In this document: one piece after another, positions 35,478 to 46,034 of the stretch
Position numbering within the stretch: the stretch's first letter is position 1
Layout of the letters: the number at the start of each line of letters is the position of its first letter
NCBI GenBank assembly: GCA_030248215.1
Contig: JASANG010002673.1
Coordinates: 186,001-250,000 of the forward strand
DNA: 64,000 bases
Reading direction: 5' to 3'
Source: Enoplolaimus lenunculus
Taxonomy: Eukaryota; Nematoda; Enoplea; Enoplida; Thoracostomopsidae
The notes under the pieces: generated by a model
The model's database searches: none
The model's input: the letters and a program-made list of their open reading frames with translations, nothing else
What the model was told of the DNA's origin: nothing
Made by a program: the position numbers and the translations under genes

Positions 35478-35658
35478 GGCCAATGTTACTTTTAGGAGCG
35501 TAAACAGCAGATTAAGCGTATTCCTAAAGCCTAAGCGTAAGCCTAAGCGTTGCAAAAACAAATTCCTAAGCCTACGCCTAAGCAAAAAACGTAATCTAAA
35601 ATTTATACTTACCCTTTTATGGACTCATCAGAAACCTGGACGCCCCTTAAAATGGGTC
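35478..35658 (-). mobile_element. GGCCAATGTTACTTT-family MITE with TTAGGC-type motifs
   Basis: Left GGCCAATGTTACTTTTAGG; right CGCCCCTTAAAATGGGTC. The flanks AATCGTAA (35470-35477) and AACCGTAA (35659-35666) match at 7 of 8 bases. The interior carries CCTAAGCGTAAGCCTAAGCG and GCGTTGCAAAAAC, the ancestral form of the 35-bp unit expanded at 53700-54410. Confidence 0.85.
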
Positions 35659-35756
35659 AACCGTAATATCCCAAAGGAAAAATTTTGATAGTCTTGTGTG
35701 GCTTTACAACGGTGATGTGATTGTTAAATCCCTTGACCGCACCATCACGACCGTGG

Positions 35757-35945
35757 CGGTCAATGTAAAGAACATGGGCGGAATAGTATTAATAAACATA
35801 TTCTAAACCGTAAGCCTCAGTGTATAATAAGACTGAGCATATTCCTAAGCCTAAACCTAATCCAAGCGAAAAAATTAGTCTAACACTTACGCTTACTCTA
35901 TTGCAGTCCCACAGAAAAACGTTCGGCCGCAGATGTTTATACAGG
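35757..35945 (-). mobile_element. Telomere-motif MITE copy
   Basis: GGTCAATGTAAAGAACATGG at one end, CACAGAAAAACGTTCGGCCG near the other; CCTAAG hexamers inside. Confidence 0.75.
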
Positions 35946-36316
35946 CCGCCGTATGGTTATGCGCCTAAATTAATGGCCCTAAAATTGCGAAACTGTGAGT
36001 GTCGATAGACAGTAAACATTTTCGACCAATCAACCTAAAGCTTTTATTCATATAAAATGAATGATATATTTAGTATGAATTAAAATAATTTTATTTGAGA
36101 TCAATCATCCTTTCTTTTGTCCAACTTGATGATGAATAGGGCCCATTAAGTAGGGATTCACCCGCTTTCGGGGTCGAGTATAGTCTGTGTCGATGCTGCG
36201 TTTTACTCTAAGCGCCTGCAATATAAACAGAAGTTATATAGTAGAATCATTCTAAGTCAAATTGAAATTGTTGTATATATTAATTTCCAATGATATATTA
36301 TATATAATATATATCA

Positions 36317-36605
36317 ATGTGCAACCGGAGGTGAAAAATACCGAAGCCCGAGGTGAACAAAATTTGCCGGAGCCGAAGTGAAGCCGGATGCGCGGCAAAA
36401 TTAGGTAGTTCAAATGATAATTTGCAAATTTTAGCAAATATCTGGGAGTTGTTGTTGGTTTTATACTTTAATATATTTTTACGAAATCTCGACAATGATT
36501 TTACTCGAAATTGTAGCAAAAGTTAAAATGAAACGCTCCAAACAAATAAACTTTGTAAAAGCAATGCAAGATTCCGCTACCGAAATTTGCCGGAACCGCC
36601 TGACA
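36317..36605. repeat. Third hAT-like subfamily (GTGCAACCGGAGGTGAAAAA)
   Basis: CAATGTGCAACCGGAGGTG, then CCGAAGCCCGAGGTG; a related, inverted copy ends at 53276 (CACCTCCGGTTACACCCT). Confidence 0.6.
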
Positions 36606-36976
36606 CTAACACATATTTGTCTACAACTCCAGAGACATTTTTATTTTTAGAATTTTTCAGAAATCGGTGCCTGAAATTACTTTGACTTTATTAAAACGTT
36701 GAAATTTAAAACTGTATTTTATAAACGATTAACACAAATATTTCTGAAATATAAGACAAATGTGTCTTTAAAATATAACACTAGTTTAGTTTTGCTGATT
36801 CGCCACTCTTGTTCGATTCACTACAGTATATACTCTTAAGCGAAGCAACTCGTTTACATACAATAAAATGCAAAACTGGTTCATTTTATTTAAACCTAAA
36901 TATTCAGCGGCTTTTATACTATAAAGATAACCTTATATTAGGCTTAGAAAATATATGTCATGGTTCAATATCAACA

Positions 36977-37352
36977 GGCCCATAACCAGCTCACCATGCA
37001 ACGGGGGACTAAAATTTTTCCAGGAGAGGTATACAAGGATATTCAATGACTTACAAGGAAGGTTGAAAATTTTGGCCCATGTAAAGATCAGGGTCGGAAC
37101 GTTTTTCTGTAGGACTGCAAAAGATTAAGCTAAAGCTTTAGACTACTTTTTTGCTTGGCTTAGGCTTAGGCTTAGGCTTAGGAATATGTTCATTCTTAGG
37201 CTTAGGCTTAAGCTTAAGCTATAGGCTTAGGAATATGTTTATAATACTGCTCCGGCTCTGTTCTTAACATTGGCCAAAATTTTCTAGGGGACGCCAAAAT
37301 TTTTCCAGGGGAGAGCTGAGCCACCCTGCCCCCCCCCCTTGGGAACGGGCCC
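36977..37352. mobile_element. GGCCCGTAGCC-type MITE split by a telomere-motif MITE
   Basis: GGCCCATAACCAGCTCACC at the left and CTTGGGAACGGGCCC at the right, with the 202-bp element 37074-37275 inserted in the middle. The insertion order shows that the telomere-motif family was active later. Confidence 0.9.
37074..37275 (+). mobile_element. Telomere-motif MITE with perfect 8-bp target duplication
   Basis: Left end GGCCCATGTAAAGATCAGGG; right end CTGTTCTTAACATTGGCC. The direct repeats AAAATTTT lie at 37066-37073 and 37276-37283. The interior holds TTTTTGCTTGGC followed by TTAGGC units, GGAATATGTTCATTC, more TTAGGC units, and GGAATATGTTTATAATACTG. This polar layout is shared by the family. Confidence 0.95.
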
Positions 37353-37377
37353 GAATTTCAAACGTTACTTGTTCACC

Positions 37378-40300
37378 CTATTTCAACATACTTGCCTTCT
37401 TCTTTTTACTGTGAAACTTTTTCGCAATCAAATTTGGATGCATTCCCTCGATGTTCTATAACGAAACAAATCTTACTACTTTATTTAAAGACAATATATA
37501 GTTGAAAATTTCGCCATTAACCCTTTCGCACGTGAATATTTTCTATTTCATCTGAAATCGATGCGGCGAAAATATATTTAAGCAACGTTAACGGAGCAAT
37601 AATTAACCCTTTCTCACATGAATATTTTCTATATCCCCCGAGACCTACTTTTATGCTAGGATTCGAACTCCAGTGATTGGAGTGGGAGGCGTATACCATC
37701 ACCACTCAGCTATAGGAGCTTGACGCTCGAGCCCGAGGGGGCTCTCACGTCTTGTGCTGTTTAGTACTATGTATACGTGTTGCAATTGATAAACACGGTG
37801 CGATATATACTATTTAACGTATATACACTGCGCTTAGTTGCCTACAGGCAACTCAATGTGAGAAGGGGTTACTCTTTAGCGAATCGCTGCAACACACTGT
37901 ACTCGTAGTACAATGTATCCAGATTCTGAAATGGAACATTTTGCTCCTGTGTTCCCGAAATAGGGGACCAATATCACACTTATGGACCCTCTGCCAAACT
38001 TTCAAAATTCGAAGCTTGGACATTAAGCTTTTTAGGCAAAGGTTAAACCAAACCCTCAACCGAAAGAATTGTAAGCACATAGGACAAGAAGATCTTCAGA
38101 GGGAGCAAGAACATTTGAAACAAATATCAACCAGTCGTCAGGGGTGAAGTTGTTCGTAAGATGGGGTGGACGAAACGTGCCCTTGGCGATTTTCACAGTG
38201 GCGAAAGTGTGAAAGCCAACGGTATGAATAGCGCTATACTTTTGATGACGTCCGAACGAACAGTTACGGACGACACCGCACGACAAGGATTGCACCACTT
38301 TTTGCGTAACAGATTTCAGTTGAACAGTTTTGATACAATTACAGCCCCGTAGCCAGGTCACCTTGTGCTAGGAGAGCTAAAAATCTGTTAGGAGGGGCAT
38401 TCAAGGGTTTTTATTGACTTGCAAGCAAGGTTGAAAATTTTCTGGGGGACGGGCATTTTTTCAGGGGGAACAGCATCGTTCAATTACCGCTTCGTTAATC
38501 AACCGTTCCATGGTGTTCAATTCTTCGGTTGCGATATCGCCGTCAGCGTTCGATCCCGGACAACTGAAAATATTTTAAATAATTTTAAAATAAATTCCCA
38601 GCTCCATATTAACTTCATGATCCGCAAAAAAGTATTGGTGTGCGAAAATGTGGTCCCAAAAAAGGATGGATTATCCACAATTGTGGAGTTTGAGGGATGT
38701 GGGTCCGCTATCACTGGTCGAAAATTCAGCAAAGTGACCCGCGGTGAGAAAATGCAGAATTTTTTGACATAGCGCAGACAAGTGTAAGCGAGAAGCGAAA
38801 CGCAATTTTAGTACTAAATTTTCGTACAAAATGTTGAATTTGATTGCTATATATTGGGTAGCCTAGGCTTGCATGCCTACCTGGGTTGACCAGTAGCAAG
38901 CCGGCAAAGATAGCGTGAGCAAATTTGGCTATTAAAGATACGCCTCATAAGACGGGTTGCACATCAGCGAAACCTTCAGCAAAACGCAAATCAACTGAAC
39001 GCAACAAACTTTTCTAATTGGAGTTTGCATTTCATATTCGCGTTCTGTACACAACACAAACGTTTTTGTGGTTTATGGGTCATCCACGTTATACTGTGTA
39101 CGCTTTTGTAAAAGGACTCAACGGCGAGTACACTAAGTTAGCGCGTTTTGGCGGTAGTCTCTTCGGATTGAGTAGGTACAGTTTGGATACTGTTTGGACA
39201 ATGTATCTGACAATAAGTGTTTTCCGGACATACTCTGTATAATCGCAAAACGAATTTACGACAATTCGTCGCCCGACATCTTGTCGACACCGACAACTTG
39301 TCCCCCCCTCGACAATTTGTCGTCAAAACAACTCGTCGACCCCGCCAACTCGTCGATCCCGACAACTTGTCGCCAACACAATTCGTCATCCCCGACAACC
39401 TGTCTCTCCGACAACTCTCCGCTCCGACAACTCGTCAACCCCGACAGCTTGTCGCCAGACAACTCGTCGGGTCGACGAGTTGTCGAACCTGCTGGCCGGC
39501 GACACGTTGTCGCGTTCGCCGAGTTGTTAGGGTCAACCCTGGCGACCCATTATGTATAAAACCTTAACTAATGAACCCGAGCGAATTTCTAAGGTTAATT
39601 TCAACTGATATTTTAATATATTCAATTTATAAATTAACAAAAATAAATATGACAACTTTTGTTTTACTTGAACATATGTTCTTCGTCACACATACAGTCT
39701 TGTTTGCTTTGATATTCACGTGAAAATTCCGCAGTATTTTCAAAGTCTTCCAAACAGCCGTCTTCAGCTAAAAGTATAAAATATAATTTTATTTAAAATC
39801 TGGCACAATGTAAAGAACAGGGACGGAACCGTACTATAAACATATTCGTAAGCCTAAGCTTAAGCCTGAACCTAAGCGTAAGAATGAACATATTCCTAAG
39901 CATAAGCCTAAGCCTAAGCCTAAGCGCACTTTATTCCTGTCCAATTCGGAATTGGGCTAAATTACGACTTGGGCTATGACATATATAACTTCGATCTTTC
40001 CTTGTCATCTCTAATTGCGAAATAAACGAATTTTGTATTAATGGACTAAACTTCAGTAGCAGTACTAACCGGAATAACCATACGGACACGGATTCGGTGG
40101 ATCACAATATGCCGGAAGTACAGCGTCTGTCTTGACCTCTTGCTTGTTCAACAGAGTACCTTCGGGTGTAAGAAATTGTTGACCTTCACCAGCGCCTCCT
40201 GCAATTCGATTGGTCAAAATAGTATAACAATCCACAGTTATTAACTCTTTATCACATGAATATTTTCTATTTCATCTGAGACCTACGTTTATGCTAGGAT

Positions 40301-41830
40301 TCGAACTCCAGTGACTGGAGTGGGAGGCGTTTACCATCACAACTCAGTTATAGGAGCTTGATGCTCCGGCCGGAGGGGCTCTCATGTCTTGTGGTGATTT
40401 AGTACTATGTATACGTGTTGCAATTGTTAAACTCTGTGCATATATATTATTTAACGTATATACACTGGCGCTGAGTTTCCTACGGGCAACTCTATGTGAG
40501 AAGTGGTTAATTGTAGGCAATTTGAAACGACACTTTCTCAGTTTATTGCTAAAAAACGAAGTTGGCGTTAACGTCAAAGTAAACGATGAAACTATGCTAA
40601 TGTATAAAATTCAGCAATAGCAATAAAGTATATACGTCAATATATCAAACATACAAAGTGCAAATTAATATTAATAAATCATACACAAAACGCTAAACCT
40701 AAGCCTAAAAGTAAAGATTAATCTAAAGCCTGTTTGCCTAATCTATTGCTGCCTCGAAGGAAAACAGCACGAAGCTAAAAATAGCATGAGCAAACATAAA
40801 GTGAATATAAACACAAAGGCCAATTGCCAGGTCACCTTGATAGGGGGCTAAATATTTTTCAGGAGCGGCATACAAGAGTTTCCATGACTTACCAGCAAGG
40901 GGTTGGACATCATTTAAGGAAGGGGGGCAAAATTCGTCCACGGGGGCGAGACCCCTCTAGCAACGCGCCCGTAAACGCCAAATACTTACCGCCGATGTAC
41001 TTGTGTCCCCATAAACTGCTATGTGGTAACTCTTCATAGTCGCGAACTTGTGTATCACGCGTCTTGGCAGTCAATTCATTATCCAACAATGCCTGAAAAT
41101 ATAGAATAAATATTTAAAAATTCGAAAATCAACCATATTTTTCAACTGTCTGTAGCATCTATTACCAGTGAGCAGAGTAAAGTTTTCAAACAAAACGAAC
41201 GGCGAAAATTGCAAAACTCAAAATTTACACAAATATGAAACCAATCAATTGTTAAGAATAAGCAAAATTTGGGAAATGTTTCAACTCTGGCTGACAATAC
41301 TTTCGACCAGCAAAAATACTACACACATTTGAGAATACGGGCACATCATATATTTATAATTGCTATATCCAACAAAACGGACAGTGTAAAGAACAGGGGC
41401 GGAACAGTATTATAAGCATATAGAGTACAAAACCGTTCGTCGTTATTTTGTTATGTCCTTGACACAACGATTGACTATAAATCGTCCAAGCTTGAAATAT
41501 CCAACGTAAAGAACAGGGGCGGAACAGTCTCATTTGGAAATTGTGCAGCAATAAAATATACAGCAAAGCTAAAAAACGATGATTCCTGAATTTTAAAATT
41601 TCAAATTGAGACATTTTGATATGAAAAAGTTTATTTTTTGAATATAAAATAAATGAAAAATTAAATTATTATTTGTCTCAAAAGGTAAAAAAACACCAAT
41701 AAATTAATATTTTACTGACATTCAGAGCTTCTTCTTCAAACGTAGGATCGCGATAATAGTAATCTTCTTGTCCGATACTTGCAAAGACTGCGGCCCCACA
41801 CGAAAGTAAAAGTACTAAATTGATATACAT
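37378..41830 (-). CDS. sbt-1: Neuroendocrine protein 7B2 (PC2 chaperone), six exons
   Basis: Exons: 41720-41830, 40990-41092, 40070-40198, 39668-39767, 38488-38563, 37378-37455; 597 nt, 198 aa plus TAG, all joins in frame. The N-terminus MYINLVLLLSCGAAVFA is a signal peptide. The middle reads YIGGGAGEGQQFLTPEGTL, then VKTDAVLPAYCDPPNPCPYG (the family's PPNPCP motif), AEDGCLEDFENTAEFSREYQ and CMCDEEHMFNCPG. The last exon reads NIEGMHPNLIAKKFHSKKKK; its IAKK fits the Lys-Lys inhibitory site of the C-terminal peptide. 7B2 escorts prohormone convertase 2 through the secretory pathway and inhibits it via this peptide. No RRKRR-like furin site was seen before the peptide, so a short exon between 37455 and 38488 may have been missed. 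Exon 1 uses GTCAGT as donor. Introns 2-5 hold a MITE, a TTAA element, telomere-motif repeats and a GACAACTTGTC array. Confidence 0.93.
37617..37871 (-). mobile_element. TTAA-type element with tRNA-like promoter, right end decayed
   Basis: TTAA precedes CCCTTTCTCACATGAATATT at 37613; the other end GAGTTGCC...AATGTGAGAAGGGGTTAC has lost the exact TTAA. On the minus strand TAGCTGAGTGG (A box) and GAGTTCGAATCC (B box) are intact. A solo end of the same family (CCCTTTCGCACGTGAATA) lies just before it at 37515. Confidence 0.8.
38228..38330. repeat. Fragment of the GC-rich GTGACGG-type element
   Basis: AGCGCTATACTTTTGATGAC, then GTTACGGACGACACCGCACG; no array. Confidence 0.5.
38344..38470. mobile_element. 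GGCCCGTAGCC-type MITE, right-truncated, abutting 7B2 exon 5
   Basis: GCCCCGTAGCCAGGTCACC ... TTTTTTCAGGGGG; it ends about 17 bp from the exon-5 donor on the minus strand. Confidence 0.7.
39255..39525. repeat. GACAACTTGTCG palindromic array in 7B2 intron 4
   Basis: About fifteen units of CGACAACTCGTCG(A)CCC, each a small inverted repeat. Single units of the same motif (GACAAATTGTCGTGATACC) appear near 4290, 23500, 45325 and 52835, so this is an expanded version of a dispersed repeat. Confidence 0.75.
39807..39950 (-). mobile_element. Telomere-motif MITE, truncated, in 7B2 intron 3
   Basis: CACAATGTAAAGAACAGGGA, then AAGCCTAAGC repeats and CACTTTATTCCTGTCC; the far end is lost. Confidence 0.75.
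40245..40506 (-). mobile_element. TTAA-flanked element with internal tRNA-like Pol III promoter
   Basis: TTAA at 40241-40244 and 40507-40510 exactly flanks a 262-bp element whose ends (CTCTTTATCACATGAATA and the inverse of CTATGTGAGAAGTGG) are inverted repeats. On the minus strand it has a tRNA-like core with A box TAACTGAGTTG and B box GAGTTCGAATCC. It sits 43 bp upstream of 7B2 exon 3. TTAA flanks and a CCCTTT-like terminus suggest piggyBac mobilisation. Confidence 0.88.
40818..40970. mobile_element. GGCCCGTAGCC-type MITE beside the 7B2 exon-2 donor
   Basis: GGCCAATTGCCAGGTCACC at the left and AGCAACGCGCCCG at the right, ending 20 bp from exon 2. Confidence 0.65.
41384..41535. repeat. Repeat block: telomere-motif MITE ends around a segment shared with the cathepsin intron
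   Basis: CAGTGTAAAGAACAGGGGCGG at about 41384 and CAACGTAAAGAACAGGGGCGG at about 41502 are two family right-ends. Between them, 41428-41505 is the reverse complement of 59870-59957 in cathepsin intron 2, with a few differences. Confidence 0.75.
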
Positions 41831-41899
41831 TCTAGATGTTACTCTAAAATTAAGCTTAAAGCTTAAAAACTAATACGATCATCTCAATTTACGGCCTGT

Positions 41900-42880
41900 A
41901 TTACTTTTAAGCACGTGGCTATTTTTTTGGTATGACTCTTATAAGTGTAGGCTTACATTTTAGACTACAATTTTTGCTTAGACTTAGGCTAAGGCTCAGG
42001 CTTAGGCTTAGGCTTAGGCATAGGCTTAAGCGTAGGCTTAAGCATAGGTTTAGGAATGCACTTTTTAAGTGTTTAGGCTTAGGATTAGAAGCATGCTTCG
42101 TCTACAGTTACGGTCCTACTGTAGTGATCCGAATAAGAGGGGGGCTAGTATTTATTTTGCCTCTACAGAGGGTACCCGTCTTGTTAGTCGGTTACGGTCT
42201 GGTATTTATTTTTGACCCACGCTCCACCGCCCTTCGGTACTGATATATCTGGTACTGCATTATCCGTTGAATTAAACGTTTATTTGTCTTGTGTCAATAG
42301 CTTGAGGGATAATACAAGGTTATACTTAGGAATGTACTTTCAAAAATTAAGCGCGTTTTAAAGTTTCGAACTCAAATTATTTGGCGCTGGAGTCATTTAT
42401 GCGTTATAATTAAGGATAATTGACATTTATGGACTGTAATTAGGGTTTAGGGACCCTGTCCGCTTACGGACTCCTATTAAGAGTTGCGGACTCCTATTGA
42501 TTGGGACTCAAAATGGGGACACCCGTCTAATTACCCCCCTCTTATTCGGATCACTACAGTACCTAAATTGAGACTCTAATTAGGGTTTACGGGCTTTATC
42601 AACTTACGGACTCTAACTAGGAATACGGTCTCCTATTGATTGGGACTCAAAATTGGGACCTCCTCTTATTACCTGCCCTCTTATTCGGGTCACTACAGTA
42701 CAAGTAATATCGTACATCCTGTAAATTACAAAATTTAAAAGTTTATGTGCATTGCGCAATATTTTAAAAACTTCTGTATTTTCGTTGTCTACACGATTTT
42801 TTGATAAGGAACAATAATTGTGATGGACCATGTTACTTTAAGGAGCGTCCAGGTTTCTGATGGGTCTATAAAAGAGAAGG
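41900..42880. repeat. GGCCAATGTTACTTT-family remnant with inserted CTGTAGTGAC elements
   Basis: TTAGGC-rich sequence (41985-42090) ending GTCTACAGTTACGGTCC is the right part of the family. It is followed at 42119 by a CTGTAGTGAC element, a second overlapping right end of that element (42559 and 42698), and a stray left end GACCATGTTACTTTAAGGAG at 42831. Confidence 0.65.
42119..42698. mobile_element. CTGTAGTGAC-type element(s), TA-flanked
   Basis: TA then CTGTAGTGATCCGAATAAG at the left; TTATTCGGGTCACTACAG then TA at the right. An inner right end at about 42540-42559 shows two overlapping copies. Interior: GACTCCTATTAAGAG and CCAATCAATAGGAGTC-like motifs. TA flanks suggest Tc1/mariner mobilisation. 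Confidence 0.75.
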
Positions 42881-43579
42881 TTTAGATGCTATGTGGTATA
42901 GTAATTGCAGCTTGATGTCTTCGACTCGCTGTCAAATTTCAAAAAAACTGAAATCCCAATATTTATGAATTTTCAACATGAGCAGTCCATATGGTTTTGA
43001 ACGGCAGAAAAATTTTACAATGAGAAAAATTTACACACAAACAATCTTCAAATTTCAAGACTCAAATTTGTTCTTAAATTTTCAAGACTAAGACGCTTCG
43101 TATTTCAGCCATTGGCCTATATTCTCTCAAATATGTACAGCACATTTCACCAGTTGACGATAGGTCTTGTAACTTTTGAACCAGTAAAATGCTGAGGTTC
43201 CGAATTCAGCACACTTTTCGCGTATAATTATTTGCACTGTACCAATTTTGAGTTCAACAACCGCAATAGTTGGTGAATTTGAACGCCTATTACTAACTGA
43301 TAATAGTTGCTATACGCATTTGAATATATAAGCCTTTGAGTGAAATTGACAAATTCGTGCCTGAATTGGTTTAAAACAAATTTGTTTTTAAAAAATTTTT
43401 AAATTCGAAATAAGTTTCTTCCGACAAAAATTGCGATTGTCTGTTGTCAATTTTATCGACACTGCATGCAATATTTACCCACAGGATAATGTGTTTTATT
43501 AATATGTGCAAATTTCAATATATTTTCGCAACACAGGGTGAACCGAAATCTCAGCCAAAGACGATGAAGAACACAATTA

Positions 43580-44170
43580 GGGAAGCGCTATACTTGACAT
43601 CCGCCGCAGTCCGGCGCCGTCTGTCACCATGCGTCACCCGTACGGCACCGTCCGTCACCGTAAGTTAACGTCCGTCGCCATACGTTATGCTACGTGTGTT
43701 ATTTGCGTATGATACGGCACGGTGACGGACGGCGCCGTGAGGGTGACGGATGGCGCTGTACGGGTGACGGATGGCGCTGTACGGGTGACGGATGGCGCTG
43801 TACGGGTGACGGACGGCGCCGTGAGGGTGACGGATGGCGCTGTACGGGTGACGGACGGCGCCGTGAGGGTGACGGATGGCGCTGTACGGGTGACGGACGG
43901 CGCCGTGAGGGTGACGGATGGCGCTGTACGGGTGACGGATGGCGCTGTACGGGTGACGGATGGCGCTGTACGGGTGACGGATGGCGCTGTACGGGTGACG
44001 GACGGCGGCGTACGTACGGGTGACGGATGGCGCTGTACGGGTGACGGACGGCGCTGTACGGGTGACGGATGGCGCTGTACGGGTAACGGATGGCGCTGTA
44101 CGGGTGACGGATGGCGGCGTACGTACGGGTGACGGACTGCGCCCCACGTCAAAAAAGTATAGCGCAACCC
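43580..44170. mobile_element. GC-rich GTGACGG-array element with TTA flanks
   Basis: Left end GGGAAGCGCTATACTTGAC, right end AAAGTATAGCGCAACCC, with TTA directly on both sides (43577-43579, 44171-44173). The interior is about 19 copies of the 21-bp unit GGGTGACGGATGGCGCTGTA(C). Since 21 is a multiple of 3, all frames stay open on both strands; these are not genes. TTA/TA target preference suggests a PIF/Harbinger-like or Tc1-like origin. Confidence 0.88.
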
Positions 44171-44194
44171 TTATACCGACTTGAAATCATCCAC

Positions 44195-44396
44195 GGCCCA
44201 TGTAAACATCAGGGGCGGAATGTTTTTCTGTGAGACTAGTAAAGAGTAAGCTTCAGCTTTAAACTAATTTTTTTGCTTGGTTTAGGCTGAGGCTTAGGCT
44301 TAGGAATATACTCATTCTTACGGTTAGGCTTCGGCTTAGGCTTCGGCTTAGGAATATGCTTATAATCCTCTTCCGCTCCTGTTCTTTACATTGACC
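44195..44396 (+). mobile_element. Telomere-motif MITE copy
   Basis: GGCCCATGTAAACATCAGGG at the left, CTGTTCTTTACATTGACC at the right. The flanks ATCATCCAC and ATCTCCAC match with one inserted base, a decayed target duplication. Family interior with TTAGGC and TTCGGC variants. Confidence 0.88.
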
Positions 44397-44812
44397 ATCT
44401 CCACTGTGCTAAAAACACAGGACAACCACTGATCAATCAAGTGGGTGGAGTTAGGATTTAAATTCTACAGAATTAGCTAATTTTTGGCAAAGTTGGGGCT
44501 TCGAAATACCCCCGATTCACCGTTGAGTTAAGCTGAAAATTTTGAACCTGTACGACCTGTTAACACTAAATAAATACGTATACAGCACGCAAGCCGGATA
44601 TATTGCGAATCTCATGGGACAGAATGAAAATTACAACCTGGTGGATACCAGCCATACAGACATTATTAATTATATCAATGATAGTGTAAACGTAACTTGG
44701 TGTGCCTGCGTGGCGGGGTAAACATGACAGAAAAATGTACAACAGCGCAGAGGCGGAAGAATCTACGACTTTTCGTCGGCCGACAGTGTCCTAAAGCCTG
44801 CGAATCAATTTA

Positions 44813-45217
44813 CTGTAGTGACTCGAATAAGAGGGTGTGGGGTAATCAGAGGGGGTCCCCATTTTGAGTCCCAATCAATAGGAGTCCGTACCCCTAATAA
44901 GAGTCTGTAAGCGGATAGAGTCCCTAAATCCTAATTCGAGTCGATGAAGGTCAGGTATTCCTAATTGTAGTGCATAAATGACTCCAGAACCAAATAAAGC
45001 TGAGTTCGAATCTTTAAGGCGTACTTAAATTTTGAATGTACATTCCTAAAACGTTTTATTCAACGGATAGTTGCAGTACCGGATACATATCAGTAACGAA
45101 AGGTGGCGGAGCGTGGGTTAAAAATAAATAACAGTCCGTAACCGAATAACAAGGGGGCGTACCCTCTGGAGAGGCCAAATAGATATCAGTCGCACCCTCT
45201 TATTCCGGTCACTACAG
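44813..45217. mobile_element. CTGTAGTGAC-type element, TA-flanked, 405 bp
   Basis: TA|CTGTAGTGACTCGAATAAG at the left and TTATTCCGGTCACTACAG|TA at the right. Interior phrases such as CCCAATCAATAGGAGTCC and AAATGACTCCAG are shared with the other copies. Confidence 0.85.
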
Positions 45218-45592
45218 TACGCATAATCCGACGTGTAATCCTAAACCAAAAGCCTAAGCACAGTGATGGGTAACGAAGTGTAGAGTCGATAAAATGTCGG
45301 ATTAAACCGAGTCAGTTGACGAGTTGTCGGGCGACAAATTGTCGCGATACCAAGGCAAAGGAACCAGGATTATGATACAGGCAGGAATGGAATTTACAGC
45401 AAAGGTGTTGTTTAAAATAACATTACTGTTTGGTTTCAAATGTGTCCGCTTATGGGCCACGTCTTTACAACTTGAAACACGTTTTCTCGAGTAAAAGCGA
45501 GCGAGAAGCCAAACGTGTTTTTTTTGCATAAACTATATTCAAACACAACACAAAAGGCTTTTTTATGGTCAGTTCGTTTGAGAAAATATATG

Positions 45593-45847
45593 CACTGTAA
45601 ATTCCAGCGAGTTGATTTTAACTCAGAATGAGTTGAATCACTCAGTCTGAGTAAGGACTATCGGAACTCAGAATTTTGAGTTGATTCAAGTCATTCTGAG
45701 TTAATTAAGCAACTCACCAGGAGTCAACTCAACTCACAGTGAAAATCAAGTCATCTCAGAGTGAGTTAAAGTTTACTGTTATTATTAACTCAGAAATAAC
45801 AAACTTTCCTTCTGAGTTGATTAAATAACTCGTTGTAGTTTACAGTG
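45593..45847. mobile_element. CACTGTAAA-type element rich in GAGTTGA motifs
   Basis: CACTGTAAATTCCAGCGAGT at the left and GTTGTAGTTTACAGTG at the right are inverted. The interior repeats ACTCAGAATGAGTTGA-like palindromes. Related copy at 57392-57653. Confidence 0.8.
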
Positions 45848-46034
45848 TGTGTGTGAAAACAACATAGCCAAGCGACCGACGGTCAAAGCACGAGGCGCTT
45901 CAGCAAAGAAAGCTCGCGAGCGAGAGACGAATATAATTATGCGTCGACCACAATAACGTGCGTACGCTGTGTGGATTTTGAAACTTTAATTGACGGTTGC
46001 CCTTAACAAATTTTTATTTGTCGATAGTAGTCGT

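Noticed and set aside
38419-38772. 117-codon plus-strand frame with coding-like composition
   Set aside because: Its convincing part (38488-38563) is the antisense shadow of 7B2 exon 5, which has correct phase and splice sites on the minus strand.
43665-44167. Overlapping open frames of 109-160 codons on both strands
   Set aside because: They lie entirely in the 21-bp array, whose period is a multiple of 3; every frame without a stop in one unit stays open. Not genes.
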